Of a DNA stretch of 64,000 nt, positions 37,001 through 48,085 are shown piece by piece. The translations under genes were made by a program, and so were the position numbers. How positions within the stretch are numbered: position 1 is the first letter of the stretch; each line of letters begins with the position of its first letter. The notes under the pieces were generated by a model. The model saw only the letters and a list, made by a program, of their open reading frames with translations. It was not told the DNA's origin and made no database searches. This DNA comes from Nemophila menziesii (lineage: Eukaryota > Streptophyta > Magnoliopsida > Boraginales > Hydrophyllaceae): the NCBI GenBank assembly GCA_029959085.1, contig JARWIR010000007.1, forward strand, positions 42,707,137 through 42,771,136, read 5' to 3'.

Positions 37001-37122
37001 ATTACTAACATATATAGACAAGGAAATTGTTAGATATAAAGCCTCTATTGGTAATTGAAAAAAACTTAACAAGAATACCTATCGCTACTCTCCATAATCG
37101 CTGGTGATAAAACAGTATTCAT
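34031..37122 (-). CDS. PIP5K: Phosphatidylinositol-4-phosphate 5-kinase with N-terminal MORN repeats
   Basis: Eight coding exons on the minus strand: 37122-37079, 36970-35909, 35801-35634, 35518-35353, 35238-35128, 35062-34875, 34804-34653 and 34557-34031, joining in frame to 805 residues. The enzyme phosphorylates PI4P to PI(4,5)P2 at membranes. Eight 23-residue MORN repeats span about 26-208 (from [19 protein letters not shown]). A basic Ser-rich linker follows. The kinase core shows [19 protein letters not shown], the substrate-binding DLKGSTHGR at 538-546, and IIDYSLLLG at 594-602. The C-terminus has [17 protein letters not shown] and [17 protein letters not shown]. Oddities: one MORN repeat has Ser instead of the usual Trp (DGESEEG), and IKP replaces the common VDP near the end. 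The donor after DDG (34653) is my choice among weak options. A partial copy lies at 20170-20945. Confidence 0.92.
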
Positions 37123-38640
37123 TGTAAACCATCTCAGACACCTCGTTTCATGTGAATAAAGCTGTGAAAGCACTCCATTATTGAGATCTGCTCATCACCT
37201 TAATCAAAAGCATGTTTTTTAGCCTAGATTTTATAGGAAAAAGACCAACACTTTTTATATTATAATCACAAAAACATAAACACCAGACAAAAAAACAAAA
37301 AGATACACACACTAGAAAGATGAAGCCACGGTTACAAAATCATTTGAATAAATCCATTAGGCTTAACATATAAATTTTTTAGAAACATTACATGTAAAGA
37401 TCAACTATAAGTTTCTTCTAGATGACAAACAACGGTTTACAAAAAAACATTAGGACGGTAAATAGTTCGTGAAGAAATTAAATTTTCAATTAAGATACAA
37501 ATGTAATAGCATCTTTACCATTTTTCTGTAAGCTAAATGCTGTAATATAATGTCGGGTAAATTGGACCACGGGTCCATGTGTGATGTGACATAGCCAATT
37601 TGAACACCTGTACTTCAAAAGATAGCAAACATACTCTTGTGTTATTCATTTTCCTTGAAAAAATTATCCCTTTACAGGTATATATTTGCTTTTCTTTTGG
37701 AGTAAAAGAGGGAATATTTGCTAATTTTTTCAAAACACAAGGGTATATTTGACTATGTTGCATATCACATGGACCAGTTATGCAAAATATATCCTATAAT
37801 GTTTATCAATATTTTTCACTAAGCAATCATATTAACACCAACCCTCTCATTCAAAATAATTAATCCACAAATGAGAGATATTCATAGTATTGGCTAATAT
37901 GCTCAACCATATCAGATCACACAATTCATTAATCTATTTTAGATATAGTATACTACAAAAATTAAATTCCACTATTTAAATTATATAACAGACATCCATC
38001 CATAATCTGTCTAATCAAAAGGTATTAACATAACAGAAAATATACAGAACATTAATCTATCTATTTAGTTCACTTTTCTTTTATTCAAGCACTACTACAC
38101 TTACAAATTTCTACTGAAAATTAAGCATTTCACTCACCTATAAACGGTAGCTTAAGCAACAATCAAATCGCAGCGAAACATCATATATGTGTATATATAT
38201 CTGATGATGAGGATATTATGTTACTTCACATTATAATCATTCATTTTTTCTAAATAAATTATGCTGAAATATTTAAATTCCTAGATACACAAATATGTAA
38301 TATAGCCGATCAATCCGTTAGAAAATTAACAGAAGGAAAAACAACGATGTAATTAAATTTGAAAAGAAATCCATTTTTGTTACATTTTATTGCAGAAAAT
38401 TAAGAATTGATCATTTCACCTATAAACTGTACTCTGTACTGCAACTTTAACTCTGGAAGCAACAAGTAATCGTAGCAGAAACAGGTATATGTTTAAATAC
38501 AAATTATACAAGAGAGAAAATTAAAGAGAAATGTTTTAGAGTTGTATAGTTATTAATTAGATACATAACAGAAGATGAAGGACTGTTTCTGTTTGTAGGA
38601 AGGCGGCAAGGCAACGTGGAAAGGGCGAAGAGGTGGTTTG
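37123..38640 (-). other. Probable 5' leader of PIP5K with intron(s)
   Basis: Between the PIP5K start codon and the TATA-like element lie about 1.5 kb without a coding frame. The sequence is AT-rich and intron-like, so one or more introns in the 5' UTR are likely. I cannot place the splice sites reliably. The minus-strand frame 37533-37763 has no recognisable domain. Confidence 0.45.
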
Positions 38641-38750
38641 TTTTATATAGTACTGGTTGGATACTGACACGTATCGGTAATGATAATGATCGGCTTCACG
38701 TCGTTTTGTGTTCTTGTTTTTGGTATCAGATAGGATCTGGCCACGTGTGG
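38636..38750 (-). promoter_or_regulatory. PIP5K core promoter: TATA element and G-box
   Basis: On the minus strand TATATAAA (38642-38649) is followed downstream by a C-rich leader (CCTCTTCGCCCTTTCCACG), as expected for a transcription start near 38610. About 95 bases upstream a G-box core CACGTG occurs within CCACACGTGGCC (38742-38747), and GACACGTATC-like sequence lies between them. G-boxes bind bZIP and bHLH factors. Assignment to PIP5K rests on position. Confidence 0.55.
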
Positions 38751-39506
38751 ATTAATATTGTGGGGTACTCTTGTTTGTTATGTTGACTGAATGTTTATCA
38801 GCTGTTTAAGGTGAGTTGTGACGATAAAAACTGCTTCCCACGCTAAATGTATGAATGATTGAGAGGAAATTACCTTTTAGAAGTCTAAAAATTACAAACA
38901 TTAGGGACAAAAGGCTAAATAGAAAAAAAATACTTGTAAAGTTCTCTAAAAAAATCTTATTAAAATTACTTTTATACCTCTAGTGAGTTCGTCTTTGGTA
39001 TATACCAACGTTTTTTTTGTTTTTGTATAGACTAATGTTTGTTTGTTCGGAACGTACCAAACAGATCACTTTGGTACATTCCAAACAGATCAATTTTCTA
39101 ACTTGTTACGCACCAAATGATATTATGTTTGTTTTACGTTTTATTACACGATCATTTTTTTGTAATTGCATCATGGGTTCCTAATAGTATTTTCCTAGAC
39201 TTGACTTATTTAGAAACTCGATCGAAGATATCGTGTCGAAATCTATCCATTGGTACGCGCCAAACAAAGTTTTTCCTGCAAAAATAATACACAAATCTAT
39301 TCACGATAACTTTTTTCACGATAAAAACTAATTGGTATATTCCAAACACATCACTTTGGTACATTCCATTCCAAATAGATCTAAATCTATATTTTGAATA
39401 GAAAGAAATCAATTTACAATTTATATTCTAATTAAAAAGAAAATGGAAAATAATAATGTGAACAGAATTTTAAAAAAAAGAACAGTTGGAATCTATTCAC
39501 ATCGAC
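38751..39506. other. Intergenic; short dispersed motif GGTACATTCCAAACAGATCA
   Basis: The motif GTACATTCCAAACAGATCA (near 39074) recurs in diverged form near 39048, 39335 and 39358 (GTATATTCCAAACACATCAC, GTACATTCCATTCC). No gene is seen. Confidence 0.45.
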
Positions 39507-40280
39507 CTATCGAAGAATGACCCACGGTCTAGATCGGAGCCCACCATTATGATGGTGCACGAAGGCCACAAAGGCCCACCATTTTGAGAGAGCAAGATGA
39601 GACAATGACCTAAACAGTATATCGAGATCGTAGAAGAATCTAGAGATAGATCGGAGAATGGTCCACGAAGGTGAGCGGGCTGCTAGATCGTAGAATGGCC
39701 CACGAAAGTGAGCAGGCTGGTGGATCTGTTTTCGTGTTCGTGAAGGTGACCAGTGAGACTGGAGATCGGCGACGGCGTGCTGAGAGCAGCGATGAATTGC
39801 TGAAGATGGCGGCATTCTCAGCGGGGCCGAGGAGATGGGCGCGAGCGGTGGCGTGAGTGCTGGGGGTCGTGGCTGTTGTTGGTGGAGCGAAGAGGCTACA
39901 GGAGGAGAGATAGAGGGAGGGGAACTTCGCAGGTGGCGCATTTTTTGTGCCGGAGAACACCAATAATGGCGGTCTTCGTGTGCAGAAGAGCAGTGTCGGT
40001 CTCCTGATGTTAGCGCAGATGGTGATGGAGATAACAGTGGTAAAGAAGGCGGTGGGTTTTTAGTGGTGGCTGGCGACGGATTTTTGGTGCAGCCATTGTC
40101 CTTTGTTTGGTTACAAAGAAGAGAAAGAGAGGGAGAGGGGTAGGATAGAGAACATAGGAATATAAAATGGAAAAACAAAACCATAATAGAGTTTTAATTT
40201 TATTTTTGGGATTTCCAGTATATAACAAATAATTGAAGGTGTTTTGGGTTTTTTAGTTATTGTAACTAGGTATAGGCTTT
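39507..40280 (-). other. GC-richer low-complexity block, no convincing gene
   Basis: The minus-strand frame 40184-39507 (225 codons) is Ser/Pro/His/Arg-rich (SPSLSLLCNQTKDNG at the start) with no domain. The block is flanked by AT-rich DNA and contains small internal repeats (GATCGTAGAA and ATGGCCCACGAA occur twice each, 39620-39710). Upstream, minus-strand sequence near 40160 has a TATA-like and CT-rich leader look. It could be a captured gene fragment or 5' region. I cannot tell. Confidence 0.3.
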
Positions 40281-41292
40281 TAAAATGAAGAGCCAATTGT
40301 TGATTGATGCCTATTAAAAAACTTATTTAGAAAAAGGTGCCTAAAAAAAATATTTATTAAAAACAGCTTCATCCCAAATTTACCCTTATGATTAACAATT
40401 AAAAAAACTAATTATCACACGCGCGCGTCCGTGAAATTTTTTTAAAATCGTCATAACTAATTCAAAAAAAATCAAAAAAATCAAAAAAAAATTATATTTG
40501 GAAAAATCAAATTAATATTTACGTCTATGATTTTTTTCGGAATTTTCTGAATTTTTTGATTTTTTTAATTTTTTTTTTCGCAGACACAAAATTACATGTT
40601 TTAAACATGGAATTTCATGTTTCAAACATGGAATTTCATGTTTAATTCACGGTTTAAAACCTGGAATTTCATGTTTAAAACATGGAATTCCATGTTTAAA
40701 ACATGAAAATCCGTGTCTGCGAAAAAAAAAATCAAAAAAATTCAAAAAAATCAAAAAATTCAAAAAAAAAACAAAAAATTCATAAACGTAAATATTAATT
40801 TGCTTTATTCAAAAATACAATTTTTTTAATTTTCTGATTTGTTTTGAATTAGTTATGACGATTTTAAAAAAAAATTCACGGACGCGCGCGTGCGATGGAA
40901 TTAGTAGTAGTAGTAGGTGGTGGTGGTGGTTGTGGTGGTGGAGGTGGTAATGGTTGTGGTGGATGTAGTGGTGGTTACATACATGGTGGTTGTGGTGGTG
41001 GTTGTGGTGGTGGTTGTGGTGGTGATGGTGGTGGTTGTGGTGGTGGTGGTGGTGGTGGTGGTGGAGAAAGAAGTACCCTATTATTTGTTTAATATTTAAA
41101 AATTAATATTGTATTAAAATAAAATAATATATTTAATAATAAGGGTAGTAAAGGTATAGAAAATATAAAGGGGATGTTTTCAATAAATATTTATTTCATT
41201 AGGCATTTTTTTATAAAATATTTTATTGAAGGCATAAAAGAACAATTAGGTAGTTTAATAAGGATGTTTTCAACAATAACCTCTAAAATGAA
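40281..41292. mobile_element. Mutator-like foldback element, copy 2, with 9-bp target duplication
   Basis: TAAAATGAA at 40281-40289 is repeated at 41284-41292. The body 40290-41283 begins GAGCCAATTGTTGATTGATG and, in reverse complement, the right end begins GAGGTTATTGTTGAAAACAT. Long inner arms pair (AAATCGTCATAACTAATTC near 40446 with GAATTAGTTATGACGATTT near 40847, flanked by CGCGCGTCCGTGAA and TTCACGGACGCGCGCG). The centre (40580-40715) is a cluster of mirrored AAACATGGAATTTCATG blocks. A GGT-rich microsatellite (40904-41065) lies just inside the right arm. A 9-bp duplication with GAG-starting long TIRs points to the Mutator superfamily. There is no transposase; glycine- and valine-rich frames over the GGT tract are artefacts. 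Confidence 0.82.
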
Positions 41293-41518
41293 TTGAATAT
41301 GTTGTTTAGGCTTTTTAAAATAATTATCCTTGAAATTCTAATTATTTGACCAAAATAAAATATAAAGAATATATTGTTTATGAGAAAATATTATGGTCCA
41401 CGCTATTAACATTATTTTTTATATCATCGGTATGATATGATTTAATTAACTAGAAAACGAGATAAAATTTATATTATGCTACATCGATGTAATGGATGTT
41501 GAAAGTTTAATTAATATT

Positions 41519-41837
41519 GGGATAATTCGCTTGGCGTATTTAGTGGATTTGATTTTTAACTTTTGGGTGTCTAAAATTTTAAAAGTGTCAATATTTAAAA
41601 TTTTATTTTTCTAACTCTGTTAGTATCTACCATCACTATATTAAATGCCACGTTGTGTCTACGTGGCGAGTGGAAAATGTTTCACGTAGGCATCACGTGA
41701 CACTTAACGGAAAAAATGACAGCAGATACTAACAGAATATACAATTGAAACCTTGGTAACTGATTTGTCACTTTTTAAACTTTGGACACTCAAAAGTCAA
41801 AATTTAAAACGCCCGGTACCCACGGGTGTATTTTCCC
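41519..41837. mobile_element. Foldback MITE (GGGAWAAT family), copy in gypsy LTR
   Basis: The left end GGGATAATTCGCTTGGCG and body CTTTTGGGTGTCTAAAATTTT mirror the right part TTTAAACTTTGGACACTCAA and the end GTGTATTTTCCC. The central part has CTGTTAGTATCT mirrored by AGATACTAACAG and ACGTGGCGAG near CACGTGACAC. The same block order is found in the element at 44273-44713, so they are one family. It appears to have inserted into the gypsy LTR that follows. Confidence 0.65.
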
Positions 41838-42830
41838 GTTAATGTCTACAATAAATCCACTTTTTTATATTCGTTACTATTTATTACTACAAAGTCATTT
41901 ACTTTTATACCATTTCAATTTTATTATTAAGGTAAACTATATTAGTTCTTGTCTTAAACATGATTCTAATTTCTTTACTATATAATTTTCTTTCGTTTGT
42001 TATGCACTAAATTACCGTAGCTTGAGCTTGCTTTAATATATAAACCTTGAACATTACTTTATATTTCTATGTTATTTGAAAATTCTTGTAATTGAATTGG
42101 GAATTTTATTTATAGTTGAATAAGAATTGATTGAACTTAAACTTTCTATAACTTGATCACTTATAGATTGACCTAGTACTTCACCCTAGCGGGGGGTTTA
42201 GGAACACGACTGGTTCATAGACCTTCGGGTTTCAGTATTGATCCTAACGAACTTGCCTAACCAAATAATCACATAGGGTTAGTGTATATCGCCAAATTTT
42301 TGCGTAGAATAATTTTACCTAAGGACTTTAGTAATTGTAAGACAACCTTCTAAACTACCTTGATAGTTAGAAGGACATTAGAATCTAATTAGTTATAACA
42401 ACTCAATTCACCCTTATAACTGGAATTATCGATTTAGTATAGTAGGAGAATACTAGCAAACTCGAGCTAATTCCCATCTCGTTCTTCATAACCTATTTAC
42501 TTGCTTTCTTAGTTTAATTAATCTAGCTTAAATATTTTCATTCTAGTTCCTAATTCAAAACCAAACAAATATATCTATTTATTTTAATTTTGTCTTTAGT
42601 TGTAACATCTAAATCCTTTACACTTGATACAGACACAAATTTGAAGTGAACGACTTAAGTCTCTGTCGAGATGATACTTTTATACGTACTTTATTACTTG
42701 CCAACGATCTGTGCACGTGCAGTAGTTAGCTCTCCCAAGGTGTGTGTTTCATTAGCATAATTTTATCACACCTTGGGAGATGACAAGTTTTTGGCACCGC
42801 TATCGGAGACTATAGCGTTAATTATTATAT
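41838..42830 (+). mobile_element. Ty3-gypsy LTR and start of internal region (partial)
   Basis: The LTR ends TGACA at 42785, followed after AGTTTT by TGGCACCGCTATCGGAGAC (42792-42810), a degenerate primer-binding site of the TGGCGCCGTTGTCGGGGA type. The LTR segment resembles, by eye, the one at 48836-50302 on the minus strand: TTATGCACTAAATTACCGTA near 41999 against TTACGCACTAGTTTATTCAT, the same GTGCACTTGC/GTGCACGTGC and GTTAGCTCTC end, and the same 6-bp spacing to the primer site. The LTR start is lost or left of the MITE. Internal sequence fades after about 42830 and no gag is recognisable. Confidence 0.65.
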
Positions 42831-44272
42831 TTTGTTACATTGATTTACTATACCTTGGGAGACGACGTCTATCACATACATTATTTTCACAATGCATAAC
42901 ATCGATGTTATATTTTAATAATTTTTCTACCAATAAGGTAACTTGTAGAATACATGTTCTCTTGATTACTTACCACCAAAGTCCTTGTGTTCTAGAAACA
43001 CAAAGGTCAAACCGTTGAGTTGTGTTTGGATACTGTTTAGACTATACTTTATGGGAGGATATCAACAATCACTTTCATATACAAATTCAATTTTATTCAA
43101 AACAGATGTGTGATTGGTAACCATCGTTTGTGATCGAAGTACACTATCCCTTTTTTTCACTCAAAGATAAGGCGTAGAATCATACAGTCCGAATACGCCT
43201 TGTACCCTTGACTATACCATCCTGATGTGTACGATCTATGGATAATCATGGACCATATACACGACACAACCATGCAACACAAAGACCTCATGTTTATGTG
43301 CATCAAAATTATGGGACCCCACAACACATTCAACTCGTCTAATAAGCTGAAGGAAGACGTTCAAATCTTTTCATTGGCAACATGGACCAAGAATCAATAT
43401 AGTTAGCATGAGTGTCGATTCTTTCATACACATCCATAGAGGTAAGTTCATAACAATCAATTTACTGGCCACATGTTATATGGATTGTTTTGTCTAGAGA
43501 ATGGACAAAATCCATCAAGTGCCAATCACAAACGAATATTATGAGTCTATAGAGCAAACTTTGCGTGATCCTTATCAAACATCCTCCAACTTAAATCATC
43601 TAATGGATATCACAAAATATCCTCATCTATAGATTTCCCGGTCTTGTGTCAAATCAATTCCTCTGTAGTATGTTGCGGTACGTACAATCGCTGTAATCTT
43701 GGGGTAATGGGGAAACAACATAATTTTTTATGTGACACTCTCTTCCTTTTTTTTCGGATTCCACCTAGATGTGTTACAAACTAGACATGTATCTAACATT
43801 TTATAATCACCTTGATACTAGGACACAGTCGTGCAAACATACATAAATTGTTTCATAACCTAAACCCAGACTCTTTAACTTCTCGTTAGAGTCTTCATAC
43901 GATAAGGGCAAGGTATGTTCATCAGGGAAAACCCTACTCAACAATTATAGGAGCTTAGTAGATGAAATATTTGTGCACATATTTTTCACCTTTATATGCA
44001 TCATTTTTGCTATAAATTCAACAACCCCATTTTTGTAAATCCAGGATACAACTCAATATTTATTTCGGCAACCAATATATCAAAAAATCCATTTACGTTA
44101 CTTCATAAAACATTCTCGTCTACCATTTCTGTATCCACTTCATAACAATGCTCTTAAATAATCTATCACATTCATCTCCAAATCTACATTACTAGGAATA
44201 ACATATGATTGAATTTGTGTTATTTCACCATAAAAATTCTAAGTTTCATATGTCGATAAAAACTCATCTTTC
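42831..44272. other. Intergenic, decayed repetitive sequence
   Basis: No coding frame of note. A TACCTTGGGAGACGAC block near 42850 echoes ACCTTGGGAGATGACA at 42771, so the left edge may be decayed gypsy sequence. The remainder is unidentified. Confidence 0.4.
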
Positions 44273-44713
44273 AAAGGGAAAATACCCCCGTAGATTCTCA
44301 GTGTTTCAACAACTGACAACCGAGTGTCCAATGTTTCAAAAGTGACAAACAAGTACCCAAGTTTTTATTTTATGTCTTCCGTTAGTATTCCATATTACTT
44401 TTGACGTTAAGTGTGATGTGGCGATGTTTTTTTTTTGTTAGTACTCACGTTTTCAAAATTTAACAAATAAGTGTCCAAGTTTTCAAACATTTTTCAAAAC
44501 ATGGGCACTTATTTGTCAAATTTTGAAAACTTGAGTACTAACGGAAAACATAACGCAATCGCCACGTGTCACTTAATGTCAAAAGTAACAATAGGTACTA
44601 AAGGAAGACATAAAATGAAAACTTGGGTACTTGTTAGTCACTTTTGAGACCTTGGACACTTGGTTGTCAAATTTCGGGTCCGGTGGGTATCCACCAGGGT
44701 ATTTTCCCTTTTT
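44273..44713. mobile_element. Foldback MITE, about 440 bp
   Basis: The ends are perfect inverted copies (AAAGGGAAAATACCC at 44273-44287 and GGGTATTTTCCCTTT at 44698-44712). Inside, long mirrored blocks pair: CAAACAAGTACCCAAGTTTT with AACTTGGGTACTTGTTAG, CTTCCGTTAGT with ACTAAAGGAAG, and AATAAGTGTCCAAG with GGGCACTTATTTG near the centre. Nearly the whole element can fold into one hairpin. No coding capacity. Same family as 41519-41837. Confidence 0.85.
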
Positions 44714-45439
44714 CTACATATTTGCTTTCGCATCTACAATGTTTTTCCCCATCTATTCATGCACCGATTACATATACAGTAAATTGTATTAGATCTATCT
44801 ATCTATGAAGATGCAAATTTAGTGAAACTATACACCCTTCACAAAAGCTCGGGTAACCTTACTTTTCGACTTAATTCATTCTTTATCCCTAGACTCGTCC
44901 AAATGGACTTAATTACAATGTAAACAAAAAAATTCCCAATAAAGATAATTATTTTGTGAATTTTTTTTTGTAAATTATATTGACAATCTATCTCTTAGTA
45001 ACTTGAATTTAACACATAAAAATTAATTAAGCAATCTAATCAAGTCTCATTTCTATATTAAATTTTCCATTTATAAACCCTAAATTTTTTTCAAATAATC
45101 TACAAAATTTCTCTAACAATAAGCAGATAATTATATATAACTACATGTATTAATTAACTACATCAATTAACAATCATATTGACATAATAAAAAGCACAAC
45201 AAAAGAAATAAACCAGATTTTATGAAAAAGATAGGTTTAAAAATATCTTAAATTATTGGAGGAATTGATGGTGGAACCGGATAGAGCTACGTTGGTGAGA
45301 CATAGGAGTTAAATAGTTGGTGGTAAGAGCAATTGGTGGATCCATTGAAATAACTTTTGAGAAATAATTTTTGAGTTTTTTGAAGAGTGTATCTAATAAA
45401 AATAGTGGATTTTTAATTGAATAGCTGTTACCCAATCTG
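44714..45439. other. AT-rich intergenic sequence
   Basis: No gene recognised. Confidence 0.45.
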
Positions 45440-45880
45440 TTGTGTTTAGTACGCGGCCGTTTAGCTACTGCTGTCAATGGTCGCTAGAAATGTATAAATT
45501 GGTCGTCAAAACATCAATACCGACCACAACAGTAGTCACCATTGTATATGGTCAGTCAACCTTTATTTATTAATTTTTTAATGGATTTGATAACTACTAG
45601 CGACCACAACCATCAACGCTAAAAAATACTAATAATACCAATCACTTTTCGGCTGACAGGATGATTTCATTAATTTTTATATTAAAATAAACATATTAGC
45701 GAGCACTTTTGTGGTCGCCGATGTAAAACGATCACGACAAACAATTCCCTCACTAATAGACTATTGATCTTTTTAAAAAGTTAATCCTTCTCGCGATCAT
45801 TTCCAGTCGTCAGAATCACTAACACCAGCGATCGTTTTACCGGTCACCAGAATTTTAGTCGCTAAACAACACATTTTGTC
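45440..45880. repeat. Clustered GCGACCAC-type repeats, possibly CACTA subterminal
   Basis: Short motifs of the form GCGACCAC, GTGGTCGCC, GACCACAAC and GTCGCTA/TAGCGACC occur in both orientations about ten times in 440 bases. CACTA (En/Spm) transposons in plants carry such subterminal repeats. No CACTA terminus and no transposase can be seen, so this is only a suggestion. Confidence 0.3.
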
Positions 45881-45896
45881 TCGTGTTTCTTTATTT

Positions 45897-45963
45897 TCAA
45901 AAGAGTAACATTATACACCACCAATGGCGTAATTTTGGGTGGTATATATCATTACTCTTTTCA
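45897..45963. mobile_element. Mini foldback MITE (hairpin)
   Basis: AAAAGAGTAACATTATACAC and CACC are mirrored by GGTGGTATATATCATTACTC and TTTT around a loop of about 17 bases. The stem is about 24 bp. The end sequence resembles that of the MITE at 24960-25140. Confidence 0.75.
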
Positions 45964-47689
45964 AAATTATATCAAAAAATGGGAACGTTTTAAGTGACAA
46001 TCTGACATCATTTGTATAAGAGTACCTTGGTTTGCATTATTCAATTAGAGATGTTTAGTTGGAACTGAGCTGTTCCAAATAAACAGTACTACAAATCAGA
46101 ATAAAGTCAGAAGTATATTTATTCAAGTTCAACAACCCTTTCCTTTTCGTAAAGATTATATTCTGTTATAAATATGTGATGCTTTGATAATATTACGATT
46201 GTTGTTCCCAAGTCTAAGAATCTGGTGTACCTTAAAATATTTAAAAGGATTCTGTTTCTTAAGTTATTATACAAGTGGTGGACATGTAATATTTTCTTTT
46301 GGTTTACTCGTAGTACAAGTGTCTCTTATGTTATGTAATTAATAGAATATCTTAAGTTAGTTTTCTTATTCTATGCCTATTGCCTAGCATAAAAAAATAG
46401 TTTTCTTATTCTACGCGGTGCGATGCAATTTGACTCTAAATAATGTTTGAATGTATTTAGATTAGTGACAAATGTTAATATAAAATAGACGTAATTAATC
46501 ACATACAAGGCAAGTAATTAACATTTTAAAGTGAACATATAATATCTATTTTATTAAAAATTTGATATTAATCACGCCATGATCTATACTCCACAACCAC
46601 TACATGTATAATTGTGAAGACGTGTTTCTGTTTATGTTGGAACATATAAAATAGATAAAGAGGACGGAAGGGCTTGCTTTGTAGGGCTAATTCAACTGCA
46701 TAATTCAGAAATTAGTGAAACATGATAACAAAAGAATTTGGTAAGGACTTGCTTAACATTTAAATCATTATTGCAAAATATTAATCACTGCTGATCTTTT
46801 TCTTTTCTTTTTTATTTAATTAAAGAGATAACACAAATCAAATACAGTTTTAGATTTTTTTTTTTGTAATTAATCTAATATTTAGAACAATTCTACAACT
46901 TGAACCATTAGCTCTTTTTGGTGAAAACAAATAGAAATTGATGGAAATAGCGTAAGAACCAGAAAGAGTAGTACAATACATTTTTTTTTTTAAAATCGTA
47001 AAGCATTTTGTTGATCGTAGTGATGTGGTTAATCATTGCTTTAAATACAATTTTGGTATTATCGAAGTACTAAATAGATTGCTACTGATTGTCCCCCAAG
47101 ATATTACCACTGCGCCTGAAATTTATGTGCCCTCAGAATATAGGAAAGATATTGTTCTTACATTTTGCTCAGAAAAAAAATGAGGATATAGAATATTTTT
47201 ACTCTAGATGTCATAGGGTGAATTGTATTCCAAATAAACAGCAAAACACTCACATATAGTATATAACTTCGGTGTTCAAACACATCCACAATGAATGCAT
47301 CCAATAAATTGGTAAAAGATAAGGCATTAAAGGCAAAAATGTTTTGGAATATAGTTGAATTTAGTTATATCTTCATTGTTATGTGCATCAGATTAATGAA
47401 AACCTTTTTTTCAAAAAGATGTATAAAAAAAGTTCTACAGAATTTTGTAACAAAAAAATGTGGGAGAATAAACAGGAGGGAAATATGGAAACTTTTTGTC
47501 ATTAAGTCAGCAATAATGTTTTGATCTTTAGTAGGCTCTAGTATAAAATCACTTCTTGTCTTAAAAAAAAAAAAAAAAATTCAATTCTCCCCACATCCAA
47601 CTCATGGAGGCAGGTCAGGCGGTGATAGTGTTGTGTGGAAATAAACCCAAAACTTTTCATTAGCATGGGGTATAGTTGCTTGAAAAGTA
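45964..47689. other. AT-rich intergenic sequence
   Basis: No gene recognised. The frame 47291-47524 is lysine-rich from AT-rich sequence and has no domain. Confidence 0.45.
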
Positions 47690-48085
47690 GATGAAATATT
47701 TTGATTAAAGATAAAAATAAAAGCTCTACCCCGCCGGTGGGGAGTATTAATATTATAAAAACTTTCCATCTTCCTATGCTCACCAATGACGTTAAAAGGG
47801 ATATCTCTTTTCTTGCTCTCTCAGAATGGAGTAAAGAAGCTTTCAGCCATAACCATGCATGTTATCATAGGATACAAATATCCTAATCGAGATACAAAAT
47901 GGCCCCAAATCATAATAGAGTTAGAGGCTTGCCGATCGAATTTTCTCCTTCTTCCTGATCTTATTGGCCTTATAGCGGGGCCTAAGAGCAAGGAAGTCTC
48001 AAAGGAACTGGATTCACTTTATGTCAAGGAAGAATCTTTTTGGACTAACCTGAGGAAAAAATTATTGATGGACAACTTCTTGTAT
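47690..48085 (+). mobile_element. LINE ORF2 fragment, segment upstream of RT (left part of split LINE)
   Basis: Across two frames it reads FLALSEWSKEAFSHN, then KELDSLYVKEESFWTNLRKK, matching the region between endonuclease and RT in plant LINEs (consensus of the type LxxWnKExFG and LxxLlxKEExfWrqxSr). The expected next words, GDRNTSFF, occur at 50335 on the same strand. The LINE is therefore one element interrupted between about 48085 and 50315. Endonuclease sequence to the left is not recognisable. Confidence 0.65.

Noticed and set aside
39507..40184. 225-codon minus-strand frame as a gene
   Set aside because: Composition-driven Ser/Pro/Arg protein with no domain. A captured gene fragment is possible but unsupported.
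40895..41099. Glycine-rich or valine-rich proteins over the GGT tract (also 29360-29566)
   Set aside because: Pure microsatellite translation inside a foldback element; several frames and both strands are open for the same reason.
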